Origin: Hungatella hathewayi
GTDB taxonomy: Bacteria; Bacillota; Clostridia; Lachnospirales; Lachnospiraceae
Assembly: GCA_025149285.1 (NCBI GenBank)
Contig: CP102274.1
Span: forward strand, 2,557,501-2,621,500
DNA: 64,000 nt
Direction of reading: 5' to 3'
Below, piece by piece: positions 42,983 through 51,923 of the stretch (position 1 is its first letter; each line of letters starts with the position of its first letter). The notes under the pieces were generated by a model. The model had not been told where the DNA came from. It did not search any database and saw only the letters and a program-made list of their open reading frames with translations. Both the position numbers and the translations under genes were made by a program.

Positions 42983-43686
42983 ACTTCCTCGTCCTCCGTT
43001 TCCCCGTCGCCTGTGTCGTCGGTTTCTTCCTGCTCGTCCTCGTCGTATTCGTCAAAATCAAAATCGTCAAGGTCGGTGCCGCCTTTCACGTCTTGTTTCG
43101 GCTTGAAAATCTTAAAGTAGTAGAGTGCGCCGCCACCGCCAAGAAGTGCCACAATAAGGAACACAACTAAGCCGCCCATGCCGTTATCTTCTTCCTGCGG
43201 CTCTTCGGGCTGCTCCGGCTCGGTCGTTGCTGTCACACCCGTACAGGCAGCCATATTGACAGAGCATACCGGGCAGGCGGTATTGATTGCCCCGGTCACG
43301 CATTTATCGGTACAGGTGCAGACTGCGGGAGTAGTCGTTTCTTCTTCTCCGATAATCGCCATCAGGTCGGCTTCGTCCACTTGATTAAGGAAATGGACGG
43401 TGTTTTCGCCCTCGGCGGCATGGTCAATAATGATGTAAAAATAGTTGCCGCCTTTACTCTGTACCACGATAAACTGCTTATCCTCGGACGCTTCGCCGGA
43501 AATGTCGTCCACAAGGTTCATGTTGCCCTCCGGGGTAAGGGGCTGCGGCTCGGTTTTCGTGATAACGCCGCTGTCGTCGGTGGGAATGTCATTCCCCTGT
43601 GCGTAGGCGGTCATGGAAAAGCCGCCCACGCAGACAAGGGCGGCAAAGAGTACAAGAAAGCTGCGGAACAGTCGTTTATTCTTCAT
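42979..43686 (-). CDS. DUF4366-family surface protein of the conjugation apparatus
   Basis: A 235-aa exported membrane protein. It has a signal peptide (residues 1-29, ending SMTAYAQG), an extracellular domain (about 30-160) with a cysteine-rich part CTCTDKCVTGAINTACPVC, a transmembrane segment (GGLVVFLIVALLGGGGALYY, about 170-189), and a strongly acidic cytoplasmic tail (DDFDFDEYDEDEQEE). This layout matches DUF4366 proteins (CD1107 type) of C. difficile and Tn1549-like elements. Probably part of the cell-surface section of the transfer machine. Overlaps the DUF4315 gene by 11 bases. Confidence 0.85.
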   Translation of the reverse strand: MKNKRLFRSFLVLFAALVCVGGFSMTAYAQGNDIPTDDSGVITKTEPQPLTPEGNMNLVDDISGEASEDKQFIVVQSKGGNYFYIIIDHAAEGENTVHFLNQVDEADLMAIIGEEETTTPAVCTCTDKCVTGAINTACPVCSVNMAACTGVTATTEPEQPEEPQEEDNGMGGLVVFLIVALLGGGGALYYFKIFKPKQDVKGGTDLDDFDFDEYDEDEQEETDDTGDGETEDEEV

Positions 43687-43933
43687 GGGCGGTGTCCTCC
43701 TGTTCGTAAGTTTCAGCGGGTACAGCGTTCATGCCAGGAATACCGCCGCCGGAAAGCATAGCGGTCAGCTCCGCAGGGGTCAGACGCATAGCGCGCACAA
43801 GCTGTACGATTTGCAGATTTTCAAGCTCGGTTTTCTGTGCAAGCAGTTCTTTCAGACGGTTCTGCTGCTCGGTAATTCGTTCGCGGGTCTTTTCAATCTC
43901 CGCATTGATACGGTCAAGTTTATTGTTTGCCAT
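43676..43933 (-). CDS. DUF4315-family small coiled-coil protein
   Basis: An 85-aa protein. Residues 3-45 are a clear coiled coil (KLDRINAEIEKTRERITEQQ and KELLAQKTELENLQ), then RAMRLTPAELTAMLSGGG, then an acidic tail. This is the DUF4315 pattern found between the CHAP hydrolase and DUF4366 genes in conjugative elements. No catalytic motif; probably an assembly or regulatory partner in the transfer apparatus. Confidence 0.85.
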   Translation of the reverse strand: MANNKLDRINAEIEKTRERITEQQNRLKELLAQKTELENLQIVQLVRAMRLTPAELTAMLSGGGIPGMNAVPAETYEQEDTAHEE

Positions 43934-43960
43934 AAGTTCAGTTCTCCTTTCAAAGTTCGG

Positions 43961-46042
43961 TTAATTCCAGTTCATCAGCCCGTACCCTTTGATACAGGCA
44001 TAGTCTAACGGGTAGCTTTTGATTTTGCAGGCGTCGCCGGAATTGCCCTCCACGGTGTAGACGCGGCTTCCGTCTGTGCCGATCACAATTCCTACATGGT
44101 CTGCACTTCCGTCTAAATCCCAATCGAAAAAGATAGCGTCACCGGGAGCGATATTTTCATAGCCCCGCGCTCCCCATTGCCCGCGTGAGGTAAACCACGG
44201 AATACCCTGTGATTGACAAGCGGCAAAACGCGGCTCGGATAAGCCCATTTGACCATAGCACCACGACACAAAGCAGGCGCACCATTCCACGCGGCTGTTA
44301 AAGCCGTACCAGCTCCAATAGGGTCGCCCGCCCACATTGCCGACTTGTCGCTTTGCTATATCTACAATCTCGGTATTGCCGGGACGTGTGCCGTTTACAA
44401 ACTGTACGCCGCTTAAATCCTCCGACGCGGACGTATCAGAAGAACCGCCGCCAAAAAGCAGGGGCTTATTGCCGCTTGTTTCCAAGTACACCCGGAACAT
44501 GGCAAGCTGTTCTTCGTTTAATACCTCCGGGGCAATCGTGGCAATATCCCGGTTGGTAAGGGACACATTGAGAATGTAATACTCATACGGGACTTTCTCG
44601 GTGGTTGTTTCCCCGGTTTCCGGGTCGGTACTTGTTTCAGTACGGTAGCGTATCTCCGCTTCCTCGGTTATGGTCAGCTTGTATTGCAGATTGAAAATGC
44701 GGTCTAATTCTGCCTGTGCGCTCTGCGGAGTGTAGCTCTGTAAAAGTGCGGTCAGATAGGACGCTAAGGCGTGGGGATTATGCCCGATATTATCAAGGTC
44801 ATAGCGGTATTCGTCATAGCCCGGATAATCACGCTCGATATTGTCAATCCGCTGTTGCAGTTCGGCTTCCATAGCCGCATAGTTGTTTTCGACTGCCACA
44901 AGGTCGCTGTCCTCGGACGTGTAGGACGTTCCGATCACGCCGTTTAACAAGCCGGAAAACATAGCACCGCATGAGGAAAGCCCCGCCGATACCATGATGA
45001 AAAGAAGCAGCGCGGCAATGATAAGCAAGATACCTTTCCAATGCCTTGCCGCAAATTCAGCGGTCTTTTGGGTGGTTTCCGCAGCTTTCTTTGTTGCCTT
45101 GCGGGTGTTCTCTGCGGCGGTCTTGATACTGCCTGTCCGTGCCGCCTTTGCATACTGCTTTTTGATCTGCTGTTTCTGCCAGTAGCGGGAAAGCGGATTA
45201 GACGCGGCAATTTGCGGGTTATCATGCAGGAGCTTTTGATACTGAAATTCCACATTTGCCCGTGCCGCCGTTTTTTCCGCTTTTGCCGCTGCCCGGTAGG
45301 GTTTCAGCTTGTGGCGGTGGTAGCCCTCCCGGATTTTCCTTGCCCCGTACCTTGCGCCGCCCTCGGTCACTTCCTCGGTCTTATGCGCACCCTCCACGCC
45401 GGAGTTGTCTTTTTCCACTTCATGTATCTTGTTGTGGACGAATATGCCCGCTTCCTGCATGGGACGGGACAGTGGATTTTTTCGGTGCTTTAAGTCCGGC
45501 ATGGGCTTTTCCCGTTTCTCAAAGTGCAATCGGGTTTTGCCTTTTCCTGTGGCTTCGTCAAAGGTGCGGTTTCGCACAAGCGCTTTTTCCTTTGGGATTG
45601 CCGCCCTTGCCGCGTCCAAACGGTCAGCGGCTTTGTCGGAGTTCTTGATACACTTTTCAAGCTCCGGGGTGGAAAGTTCCTCGTCGGTAAATTGCAGTCT
45701 TGAAGATCTGCCGCTTGTGGTGGCTTCCTCCTGTGCTTTGCGTACCGCCTTTTTAGACGCTTTTCGGGTCTGTGCCGCGCCGATATGCTCCATGACACGC
45801 TCTGCCGTTGCGGTATCATGCTTTGGGGCAATGCCCGGAGAGGGAACGGGTACAGCGTCCGGCGTTTGGTTATGAAGCTGCTGCGTCATATCCTGCGGCT
45901 GTTCCGGCCGCTTTGTGTAGTCCGTTTCCTGTTCTCGGCGGCTGATACGCTCGATGCTTTCTTTGGTTTCGTTTACCTCAATCAGCCCGTCACGGCTCAT
46001 TTTCTGCGTTACCTTGTCACGGGGCTTCAAGGGGTCTTTCAT
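43961..46042 (-). CDS. Conjugation cell-wall hydrolase with CHAP domain (CD1107-type)
   Basis: A 693-aa bitopic protein that opens peptidoglycan for the transfer channel. Residues 1-330 form a long basic cytoplasmic region (KAAETTQKTAEFAARHWKG). One membrane segment is at about 338-360 (GILLIIAALLLFIMVSAGL), followed by an extracellular domain with YRYDLDNIGHNPHALASYL. The C-terminal CHAP amidase/peptidase domain (about 560-693) has the catalytic Cys in EWCACFVSWCYGQMG and His in GSADHVGIVIGTDG. This matches the VirB1-like hydrolases of Tn1549-type ICEs. GGAGGTGA precedes the ATG. The Mom-like gene overlaps it by 26 bases. Confidence 0.9.
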   Translation of the reverse strand: MKDPLKPRDKVTQKMSRDGLIEVNETKESIERISRREQETDYTKRPEQPQDMTQQLHNQTPDAVPVPSPGIAPKHDTATAERVMEHIGAAQTRKASKKAVRKAQEEATTSGRSSRLQFTDEELSTPELEKCIKNSDKAADRLDAARAAIPKEKALVRNRTFDEATGKGKTRLHFEKREKPMPDLKHRKNPLSRPMQEAGIFVHNKIHEVEKDNSGVEGAHKTEEVTEGGARYGARKIREGYHRHKLKPYRAAAKAEKTAARANVEFQYQKLLHDNPQIAASNPLSRYWQKQQIKKQYAKAARTGSIKTAAENTRKATKKAAETTQKTAEFAARHWKGILLIIAALLLFIMVSAGLSSCGAMFSGLLNGVIGTSYTSEDSDLVAVENNYAAMEAELQQRIDNIERDYPGYDEYRYDLDNIGHNPHALASYLTALLQSYTPQSAQAELDRIFNLQYKLTITEEAEIRYRTETSTDPETGETTTEKVPYEYYILNVSLTNRDIATIAPEVLNEEQLAMFRVYLETSGNKPLLFGGGSSDTSASEDLSGVQFVNGTRPGNTEIVDIAKRQVGNVGGRPYWSWYGFNSRVEWCACFVSWCYGQMGLSEPRFAACQSQGIPWFTSRGQWGARGYENIAPGDAIFFDWDLDGSADHVGIVIGTDGSRVYTVEGNSGDACKIKSYPLDYACIKGYGLMNWN

Positions 46043-46841
46043 GGTCTGTCACCTCCATTCGGTCAAATTTCTGCGGATTATAGCGGCACACGTCCCGGTC
46101 AAACTGGGGCGGTGCAATGGTTTGATACTGCCTGTCCCCGATACGGACACGGAAAAACAAATCCCGGTCTTTGGGGTAGGAAAGGCTCTGATACTGCGGG
46201 TACTGCCGCATGATGTTCTTCGCCTTTTTATTCAGCGGATAGATATAGCGGAACATTCGCCCGTCGATTTTCTCAATGCCTTTCATGGTGCAAAAGTCAT
46301 GTGTCAGCCAATGCCGCGCTTTCTTTCCGTCAAGCTCTGCATTTTCTTTTAGGAGAAGTCCTGCGCTGCGGGGGTGTATCTTTTCCCTGGTTTCCGCGTC
46401 CCGGTACACGCTCGTCAGAAAATGCCCCATGTAGCGGAAATTTGCGGCTTGATAGACATAGCCGCATTTTCCCATGATACCGTCCGCAAGAGTGTAAAGG
46501 AAAAGGCAGTCCGTTTCCTGCCGCACCCACTTAATGAGTGCAGACAGGGCAAGACTGCCAAAATGCCCGTTGCCGTTCTCGGACGGGAGAAAGCACATTT
46601 TCCCGATCTCCAAGTAATCCTTTGTCTGTAAGGCATGGTCGGAAAAAAGTTTTCGTATGGTCTGTAACGGCTGCGTTCCCCACCCAAGCGTTACCACGCC
46701 GCAAAGTGTTTTGTCCCGGTAAAATCCCAAATAGTATTTATTCAGCCGGGGCAGCACCTTTGAATAGTGGTATGCCCGGATAAAGGACGTTGCCGCTTCC
46801 GGGGAAAGTTCCCGGACAAAGAGAGATTGTTTTGCTTTGAT
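46017..46841 (-). CDS. Mom-like DNA adenine modification protein (GNAT fold), non-canonical start
   Basis: Resembles the phage Mu Mom family, acetyltransferase-fold enzymes that convert adenine to a carbamoylmethyl-type base and protect DNA from restriction. Family-like parts are YYLGFYRDKTLCGVVTLGWG, a LALSALIKWV segment, and CGYVYQAANFRYMG. The usual starts in this frame begin only at a GTG at 46757, but the frame continues upstream with protein-like sequence (FIRAYHYSKVLPR, a family motif) to an ATC at 46841 behind GGAGGTGAGG. I therefore place the start there, giving 274 codons; if GTG 46757 is used the protein is 246 aa. Located between the CHAP and cytosine methyltransferase genes. Confidence 0.75.
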   Translation of the reverse strand: MKAKQSLFVRELSPEAATSFIRAYHYSKVLPRLNKYYLGFYRDKTLCGVVTLGWGTQPLQTIRKLFSDHALQTKDYLEIGKMCFLPSENGNGHFGSLALSALIKWVRQETDCLFLYTLADGIMGKCGYVYQAANFRYMGHFLTSVYRDAETREKIHPRSAGLLLKENAELDGKKARHWLTHDFCTMKGIEKIDGRMFRYIYPLNKKAKNIMRQYPQYQSLSYPKDRDLFFRVRIGDRQYQTIAPPQFDRDVCRYNPQKFDRMEVTDHERPLEAP

Positions 46842-46876
46842 TGTTTCCTCACCTCCAATCGGTCAAATCTTTGCGG

Positions 46877-47773
46877 TCAGAACACGCACCAGTCTTTACA
46901 GTTCCCAAGCTCTATATCCGCAATGAAACGTAAGATAGGATAAACCTGCGGGGGAACAACGGCGTTCCCCAACGTTTTCAGCCGCTTTACACGGTCTTTT
47001 TTGTCCTCTGCCAAGCGGGGAATGTCAAGCGGCTCTATTGCCCACAGGTAACGTCCGTCCATTTCGGCGGGAACCCCATGAGCCATTCCACCCATTCGGG
47101 ATTGAACCGCAGGTTTTCCTCCGCGTTCGGGGATAGGTGGTAGACTGCTTCCGAAAGGGACGCCGCCCAGTAGTTCCCGCTGCTGTTCATTCGCCGGAAC
47201 GCTCCGTTTGGAGAGATCGTCACCCTTGATACACGGGGTCTTGTCCCGGTGTCGGAAGCAAGGGGCGTGGGAAACATCAGCCCCGACGATAAAAGTTCGT
47301 TTGCGCTCATGCCATGCACCGACGGCACAAGCTGGAAGCACGAATGTCCAAACTGCATATCCCGCACTTTCCAAGTCAAAGAGCGTCTTGTGCAGTCCCA
47401 TGTTGACGAAGTTAGCAACATTTTCGCCAAGCACCCAATTGGGGCGCAGTTCTTTAATGACGCGGCACATCTCCGGCCAGAGGTAACGGGTGTCCTCAAA
47501 TCCCCGTCGCGGTCCGACAGAGGAAAAGGGCTGGCATGGGAAGCCGCCGGATAAGAGTGTGATTTCTTTTCGTCCTGTCTTTTCAATAAAAGCCTCCTTT
47601 GTTACGGTCGTTATGTCCCGGAAACGCGGCACAAGCGGCCAGTGCTTTTCAAGGACAGCGGTTGGATAGTCCGCCCATTCGCACTGGCATACGGTGGTAA
47701 ACCCTGCGGCTTCTGCCGCAAGGTCAATGCCGCCGATACCCGTAAACAGACTGAAATGTGTTAAGGGTTTCAT
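46877..47773 (-). CDS. DNA (cytosine-5) methyltransferase
   Basis: C5-cytosine methyltransferase, 298 aa. Motif I is SLFTGIGGIDLAAEAAGF (residues 8-25), motif IV with the catalytic Cys SGGFPCQPFSSVGPRRGF (about 75-92), motif VI LGENVANFV, and motif X with LGNAVVPPQVYPIL near the end. A short variable region implies a small target domain; the recognition site is unknown. No restriction endonuclease is adjacent, so it is most likely an orphan, protective enzyme of the ICE. Start overlaps the virB4 stop by four bases, placing it in the transfer operon. Confidence 0.93.
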   Translation of the reverse strand: MKPLTHFSLFTGIGGIDLAAEAAGFTTVCQCEWADYPTAVLEKHWPLVPRFRDITTVTKEAFIEKTGRKEITLLSGGFPCQPFSSVGPRRGFEDTRYLWPEMCRVIKELRPNWVLGENVANFVNMGLHKTLFDLESAGYAVWTFVLPACAVGAWHERKRTFIVGADVSHAPCFRHRDKTPCIKGDDLSKRSVPANEQQRELLGGVPFGSSLPPIPERGGKPAVQSRMGGMAHGVPAEMDGRYLWAIEPLDIPRLAEDKKDRVKRLKTLGNAVVPPQVYPILRFIADIELGNCKDWCVF

Positions 47774-50208
47774 GCGCCTGCCACCTCCTCCGGTTTGGTT
47801 GTCATTACTTTGTAAAGCTCGGTATCTTTCGGGAAACGGTCAATGAATGGCAGCACCACATTTCCGTAAAAGATAAGTCCCTCGCCCGCTTCGGAGTGGG
47901 TCACATATTTCATCTGCTGCGGGGAGATATTGAGCTGCTTTGCAAGGATAGCCCGGTCGCCTGCCGCCTGATTGAGCATGAGGACAAAATCGGAGTTTTC
48001 AAAGATATTTTCTACCTCGCGGGAAGAAAGCAGGTCTTTGACGTTCTGCGTTATGGCGGTCGGTATGCCGCCCCATTTACGAAAACGCTTCCAAATCTCC
48101 ACGGAATAGGCTGCGGTCTGTTCCTCTTTGAGCAGCAAATGAAATTCGTCCATGTAGTAGCGGGTGGATTTCTTTTCTGCGCGGTTTACGGTCACTCTGT
48201 TCCACACCTGATCCTGCACAATGAGCATACCTAACTTTTTGAGCTGCTTTCCAAGCTGCTTAATGTCAAAGCAGACAAGGCGGTTTGTCAGTTCCACGTT
48301 GGTACGGTGGTTAAAGACATTGAGAGAACCGGAAACATACAGCTCCAATGCTGCCGCAATGCGGGCGGCTTCGGGTTCTGGCTGTTTCAATAGCTCGTCG
48401 TAAAGGTCGCCCAAGATAGGCATTTTCGCCGGGTTGGGGTCAGCAAGGAACGGTCGGTAAACATTTCTCACGGCACGGTCAATGACGGTCTTTTCTACGG
48501 GCTGCAAGCCCTCCTTACCGCCAATGACAAGCTCGCATAGGGACAGGATAAAATCGGATTTCAGCGCAAGCGGGTTGTCGTCCTCGGAGTAGTTGAGGTT
48601 AATATCCATAGGATTTACATACTGCGGTTTTCCGTCAATACCCCTGCCGGTCGGGGACAGCCGGATAACCTGTCCGTTCAGCCGCTGCACAAGGGAAAAA
48701 TACTCGGCTTCCGGGTCACAGATAATAATGTCGTCGTCGGTAATGAGAAAGGCGTTTGTCATTTCACGCTTCGCCGCAAAGGATTTACCGCTGCCCGGTG
48801 TTCCAAGTATCAGCCCGTTTGGATTTTTGAGCTGCTTTCGGTCGCAGAGTATCATGTTGTTGCTTAGTGCGTTCAGCCCGTAGTACAATGCTGCGCCCGT
48901 CTGAAAAAGCTCCTGCGTGATAAAGGGAATGAAAATAGCGGTGCTTGATGTGGTCAGTCCCCGCTGAATGGGGATAAGGTTTTCCCCAAGCGGAATACTG
49001 CTCATAAAGCCCGCTTCCTGCATATAGTCAAGACGGGTCAAAGCGCAGTTGTTTTTCTGTGCAATGCCCGCCGTGGCGAATATGTCATTATCCAGTTTTC
49101 GCTTCGTGTCTGCCATGTTCACCACAAGGAACGTCAAGAGAAACATTCGCTCGTTGCGGCTCTGTAAGTCCTGCAAGAGATTTTTCGCTTCGCTGCCGAA
49201 TGTGGCAAGGTCAGACGGGATTATATCCATGTCATAGCCGCTGCGTACTGCTTTTTTCTGTTCCTCGATTTTCATTTTATCAAGGTCGGTGATCTTTCTC
49301 TTAATGGTCTTGATTGCTTCGGTCTGGTCGATACTGCGGATATGCAGATTTACCATAACGCCGTTTTCCAAGTCCAACACATCGGATAAGATACGGTCGT
49401 TGAGTTCCGGCGCAAGGATTTCAAAGAACGATACCGCACCGATTTTCTGTCCCATGCGGAAATACCGTCCGTCACCGAAACGGAAAGAGGACGGGGCGAT
49501 AAAGTCCTTTGTGGTAAGCCCGGACGGGATAAGCCAGTCCCAAGAAAAGCGGAACGGCTCGCCCTGCGGGTGGAAAATGCCATGCAGCACTTCCAAGCGT
49601 TCATAGCCCGTCATGGGGCGGGCAGATACGCCAAGCACTTTGAAATTGTTGAGTATGTCGGTTTCAATACGGGCAAGGCGGGATTTTGCCGCGCTCATGC
49701 CGTCGGCTTCAATGGAAAATGTGATGTATTTTGCTTTCACAAGTCCGTTGTTGCCCTTTGCAAGCTGATTTTTCAGCATATCCGAATACTCGGTACGGAT
49801 AGAGTTAAAAGCGTCGTTCTGCACCGGGATATGGATAGCGTTTTCCGCGTCGCTGCCGCGCCCGCCTTGATTGATGAAAGAGAGCTGCACCTGTACGCTT
49901 GCGTCAAAGTAGTTGAGAAAATCACACCAGTTTTCAAAAATGGCTGTCTTATCGTCTGCCTGTGCAAGCTGATAGTTGATGTCCTCAAAGGCAACGGTCT
50001 TACTGTACCGCTTGCCGGAAACATGGCAGATACCGTCCGGGTACATCTGCACATAGGGAATGGTCTGCTGTGCGGTGTGGGGCTTTCCGTCGCCCTTTGC
50101 TTTCTGTATCACTTCCGCGATCTGTTTCTTTTCGGCGCGGGTCAGCTTCCGTTTAGTCTTTTCTGCGGGGCGTTTTGCCTGCGCCTTTTTTTCGGTTGCT
50201 TTTTGCAA
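47770..50208 (-). CDS. virB4: VirB4-type conjugation ATPase
   Basis: The motor ATPase of the secretion channel, 812 aa. The N-terminal half (about 1-380) is the VirB4 CagE/TrbE-type domain. Walker A GLILGTPGSGKSFAAKREMT lies at about 460-480, and Walker B RYYMDEFHLLLKEEQ at about 700-714; ITQNVKDLLSSREVENIF is typical of the family. The start is a TTG at 50208 with GGAGG upstream (AAAGGAGGTATCAGCGA), inside the end of the PrgI gene; the longer frame from 50256 lacks a site. PrgI-VirB4 order is standard in Gram-positive conjugative systems. Confidence 0.94.
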   Translation of the reverse strand: MQKATEKKAQAKRPAEKTKRKLTRAEKKQIAEVIQKAKGDGKPHTAQQTIPYVQMYPDGICHVSGKRYSKTVAFEDINYQLAQADDKTAIFENWCDFLNYFDASVQVQLSFINQGGRGSDAENAIHIPVQNDAFNSIRTEYSDMLKNQLAKGNNGLVKAKYITFSIEADGMSAAKSRLARIETDILNNFKVLGVSARPMTGYERLEVLHGIFHPQGEPFRFSWDWLIPSGLTTKDFIAPSSFRFGDGRYFRMGQKIGAVSFFEILAPELNDRILSDVLDLENGVMVNLHIRSIDQTEAIKTIKRKITDLDKMKIEEQKKAVRSGYDMDIIPSDLATFGSEAKNLLQDLQSRNERMFLLTFLVVNMADTKRKLDNDIFATAGIAQKNNCALTRLDYMQEAGFMSSIPLGENLIPIQRGLTTSSTAIFIPFITQELFQTGAALYYGLNALSNNMILCDRKQLKNPNGLILGTPGSGKSFAAKREMTNAFLITDDDIIICDPEAEYFSLVQRLNGQVIRLSPTGRGIDGKPQYVNPMDINLNYSEDDNPLALKSDFILSLCELVIGGKEGLQPVEKTVIDRAVRNVYRPFLADPNPAKMPILGDLYDELLKQPEPEAARIAAALELYVSGSLNVFNHRTNVELTNRLVCFDIKQLGKQLKKLGMLIVQDQVWNRVTVNRAEKKSTRYYMDEFHLLLKEEQTAAYSVEIWKRFRKWGGIPTAITQNVKDLLSSREVENIFENSDFVLMLNQAAGDRAILAKQLNISPQQMKYVTHSEAGEGLIFYGNVVLPFIDRFPKDTELYKVMTTKPEEVAGA

Positions 50209-50560
50209 TCGCTGATACCTCCTTTTCCAATTTTGCCTGCCGTTCGATAACGGCATAGAAATTCTGTGTCTGATAGGGGCGTTCCTTTGGTCGGGTAAAT
50301 TTTGTGTTGATGATGTTTCGTATCACCACTTCAAGGGGCTGCCCGTGTTTTTCATACATGGCAAGGAGAAAGCAGGGAAGCATGACGATAATCATTGCCA
50401 TTGCCGCCGCGCTTGTCCCTACGCCTCCTTTGAGCAGGAAGAACAGCGGCAAGCCAAGAGCCAACGCCGCCGCAAAGAAAATGAGCTGCCGTTTGGTGAG
50501 ATTGAACGCCACTTTTGTTTTTACCTTTGTCAAGTCTTTGGGTACGGGTACATACGCCAA
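50153..50560 (-). CDS. PrgI-family conjugation membrane protein
   Basis: A 135-aa protein, VirB3-like in position. Residues 1-22 are cytoplasmic (MAYVPVPKDLTKVKTKVAFN), and two adjacent membrane segments lie at about 25-43 and 46-68. A conserved loop MYEKHGQPLEVVIRN follows, then a basic C-terminal tail that overlaps the start of virB4. This is the PrgI pattern. It lies between the VirB6-like and VirB4 genes. Confidence 0.9.
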   Translation of the reverse strand: MAYVPVPKDLTKVKTKVAFNLTKRQLIFFAAALALGLPLFFLLKGGVGTSAAAMAMIIVMLPCFLLAMYEKHGQPLEVVIRNIINTKFTRPKERPYQTQNFYAVIERQAKLEKEVSAIAKSNRKKGAGKTPRRKD

Positions 50561-50577
50561 GAAAAAACCTCCTTTCG

Positions 50578-51447
50578 TTAGTGTGCATTAAAGATTGATT
50601 TTGCAAGTGCGCCGGTCTTAAACAGGGAGAAACACAGGATAACGGTATAGGCGGCGATTGAAAAAATCGCACTGTGTAAGTTGTCCGCTACCGTCAGCGT
50701 GTTCACAAGGACTGCGTAAATGCCGACACATATCATAATGAGGAAGCCTTGAAAACCAAGTGCGAACAGGGATTTTAGGTAGTTGTTTCCTATCTGTCCC
50801 CACTCCCGGTTTGTCATCGTTGCAAATGGGATAGGCGATACCGAACAGTAAAGGTAAATCTCAATCATTCTGCCGTAAAGGATAACGGTTATCAGAACAG
50901 ACATGATTTTCATGCACAAGCTCACAAGGCTTGTTTCCATGACAAGCAAGAGAAGTTCGGGGATTTCCATTGCGTCAAGCCCGTCCTGCATGGACGACAG
51001 GGCAGCGGTCACGTCAATGTTCGTGTTGCCGCCAATCACCCCTGCCGCGCCGGAAACGACACGCTGCGCCACGTCAAATACCGCCATGGTAATATCAAAG
51101 GTGTGGGTGACAAGGTACACCGCCACCCACGCCTTGAAAAACCACTTAAAAAACATGAACGTGTCCACGTCGTGCATATTGTTCTTTTCCGTTACCATGC
51201 TGATAAGCTCCACGCATAGGATGTAGGTAATAACAAGCCCCGCAATGGGGATAATCACATTTTCCGATAAGGTCTGTATCATGGAAAATATGCTTGCGTT
51301 CCACCCTTGCGGGGTCTTGCCTACCTCGGTGGCTATCGTGCCGACTTTTTCGTTTACGTCCCCGAACATAGTTGACAGATTACCGTTTATCGCTCCGATA
51401 AGGATTTCCTTTATCCATTCGTTAATCGCGTCAAGTATGCTCTGCAT
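50578..51447 (-). CDS. VirB6/TrbL-like multi-pass conjugation protein
   Basis: A 289-aa inner-membrane channel component. Hydrophobic segments are visible at about residues 52-77 (NVIIPIAGLVITYILCVELI), 90-115, 155-190 (LLLLVMETSLVSLCMKIMSV), 205-220, 230-255 and 265-285. The N-terminus is amphipathic. The family is the TrbL/VirB6-like proteins of Tn1549-type ICEs. AAAGG precedes the ATG. It lies between the Maff2 and PrgI genes. Confidence 0.88.
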   Translation of the reverse strand: MQSILDAINEWIKEILIGAINGNLSTMFGDVNEKVGTIATEVGKTPQGWNASIFSMIQTLSENVIIPIAGLVITYILCVELISMVTEKNNMHDVDTFMFFKWFFKAWVAVYLVTHTFDITMAVFDVAQRVVSGAAGVIGGNTNIDVTAALSSMQDGLDAMEIPELLLLVMETSLVSLCMKIMSVLITVILYGRMIEIYLYCSVSPIPFATMTNREWGQIGNNYLKSLFALGFQGFLIMICVGIYAVLVNTLTVADNLHSAIFSIAAYTVILCFSLFKTGALAKSIFNAH

Positions 51448-51466
51448 AAGCCTTTACCCGTGCTTC

Positions 51467-51682
51467 TTAACCGAACAAGCCGGAAAGCAGAGGTACAAGG
51501 GTCGCACCGATGAGGGCAACACCGCCGCCAGCCATGAGCTGCTTCATGCCCTGCGATTTTGCACCCGGATTGTCGTTGCCGTAGCCCTCCAGCAGATTGA
51601 TAACACCCCAAATGCCTAAGCCTGCGCCAAGCGCGATAACAAGGGTCTGCAAAACGCCTACTGCCGAATTGAAAAATGCCAT
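51467..51682 (-). CDS. Maff2-family small membrane protein
   Basis: A 71-aa protein with two membrane segments (residues about 9-30, VLQTLVIALGAGLGIWGVIN; about 48-68, LMAGGGVALIGATLVPLLSG) joined by a Gly/Asn-rich loop. This is the VirB2/pilin-like topology of the Maff2 proteins found upstream of the VirB6-like gene in these ICEs. A minus-strand terminator-like hairpin lies just upstream at 51748-51778. Confidence 0.88.
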   Translation of the reverse strand: MAFFNSAVGVLQTLVIALGAGLGIWGVINLLEGYGNDNPGAKSQGMKQLMAGGGVALIGATLVPLLSGLFG

Positions 51683-51747
51683 ATAATATCCTCACTTTCT
51701 GCCGCTTTTGCGGCTGTAAAAAATTTGATTTTCTGATTTTGGGTATG

Positions 51748-51778
51748 AAAAAAGCCGCCTGTCAGATTGATAGGCGGC
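51748..51778 (-). terminator. Minus-strand terminator before the Maff2 gene
   Basis: Reading leftwards, GCCGCCT (51778-51772) pairs with AGGCGGC (51760-51754), then TTTTTTC. It sits inside the transfer operon, so may reduce transcription from the coupling-protein genes into the secretion genes. The rest of 51683-51923 holds GC-rich inverted repeats and no supported gene. Confidence 0.65.
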
Positions 51779-51923
51779 AAGTCCCCGTGCGGCGTTGGTG
51801 CTGCGGCACGGCGGTATTCAGTTGTCATTGCCTGCGGCACTTTGCCGCTTTTCGTCCCCGGTAGGGGCGCGTACCATGTAGCCGGTATTTACTGTCTTTA
51901 TGGGGTCAACCTCCTTTCCCGGA

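Noticed and set aside
51658..51840. 60-codon minus-strand frame overlapping the Maff2 start
   Set aside because: It runs through a terminator-like hairpin and overlaps a well supported gene; no coding character.
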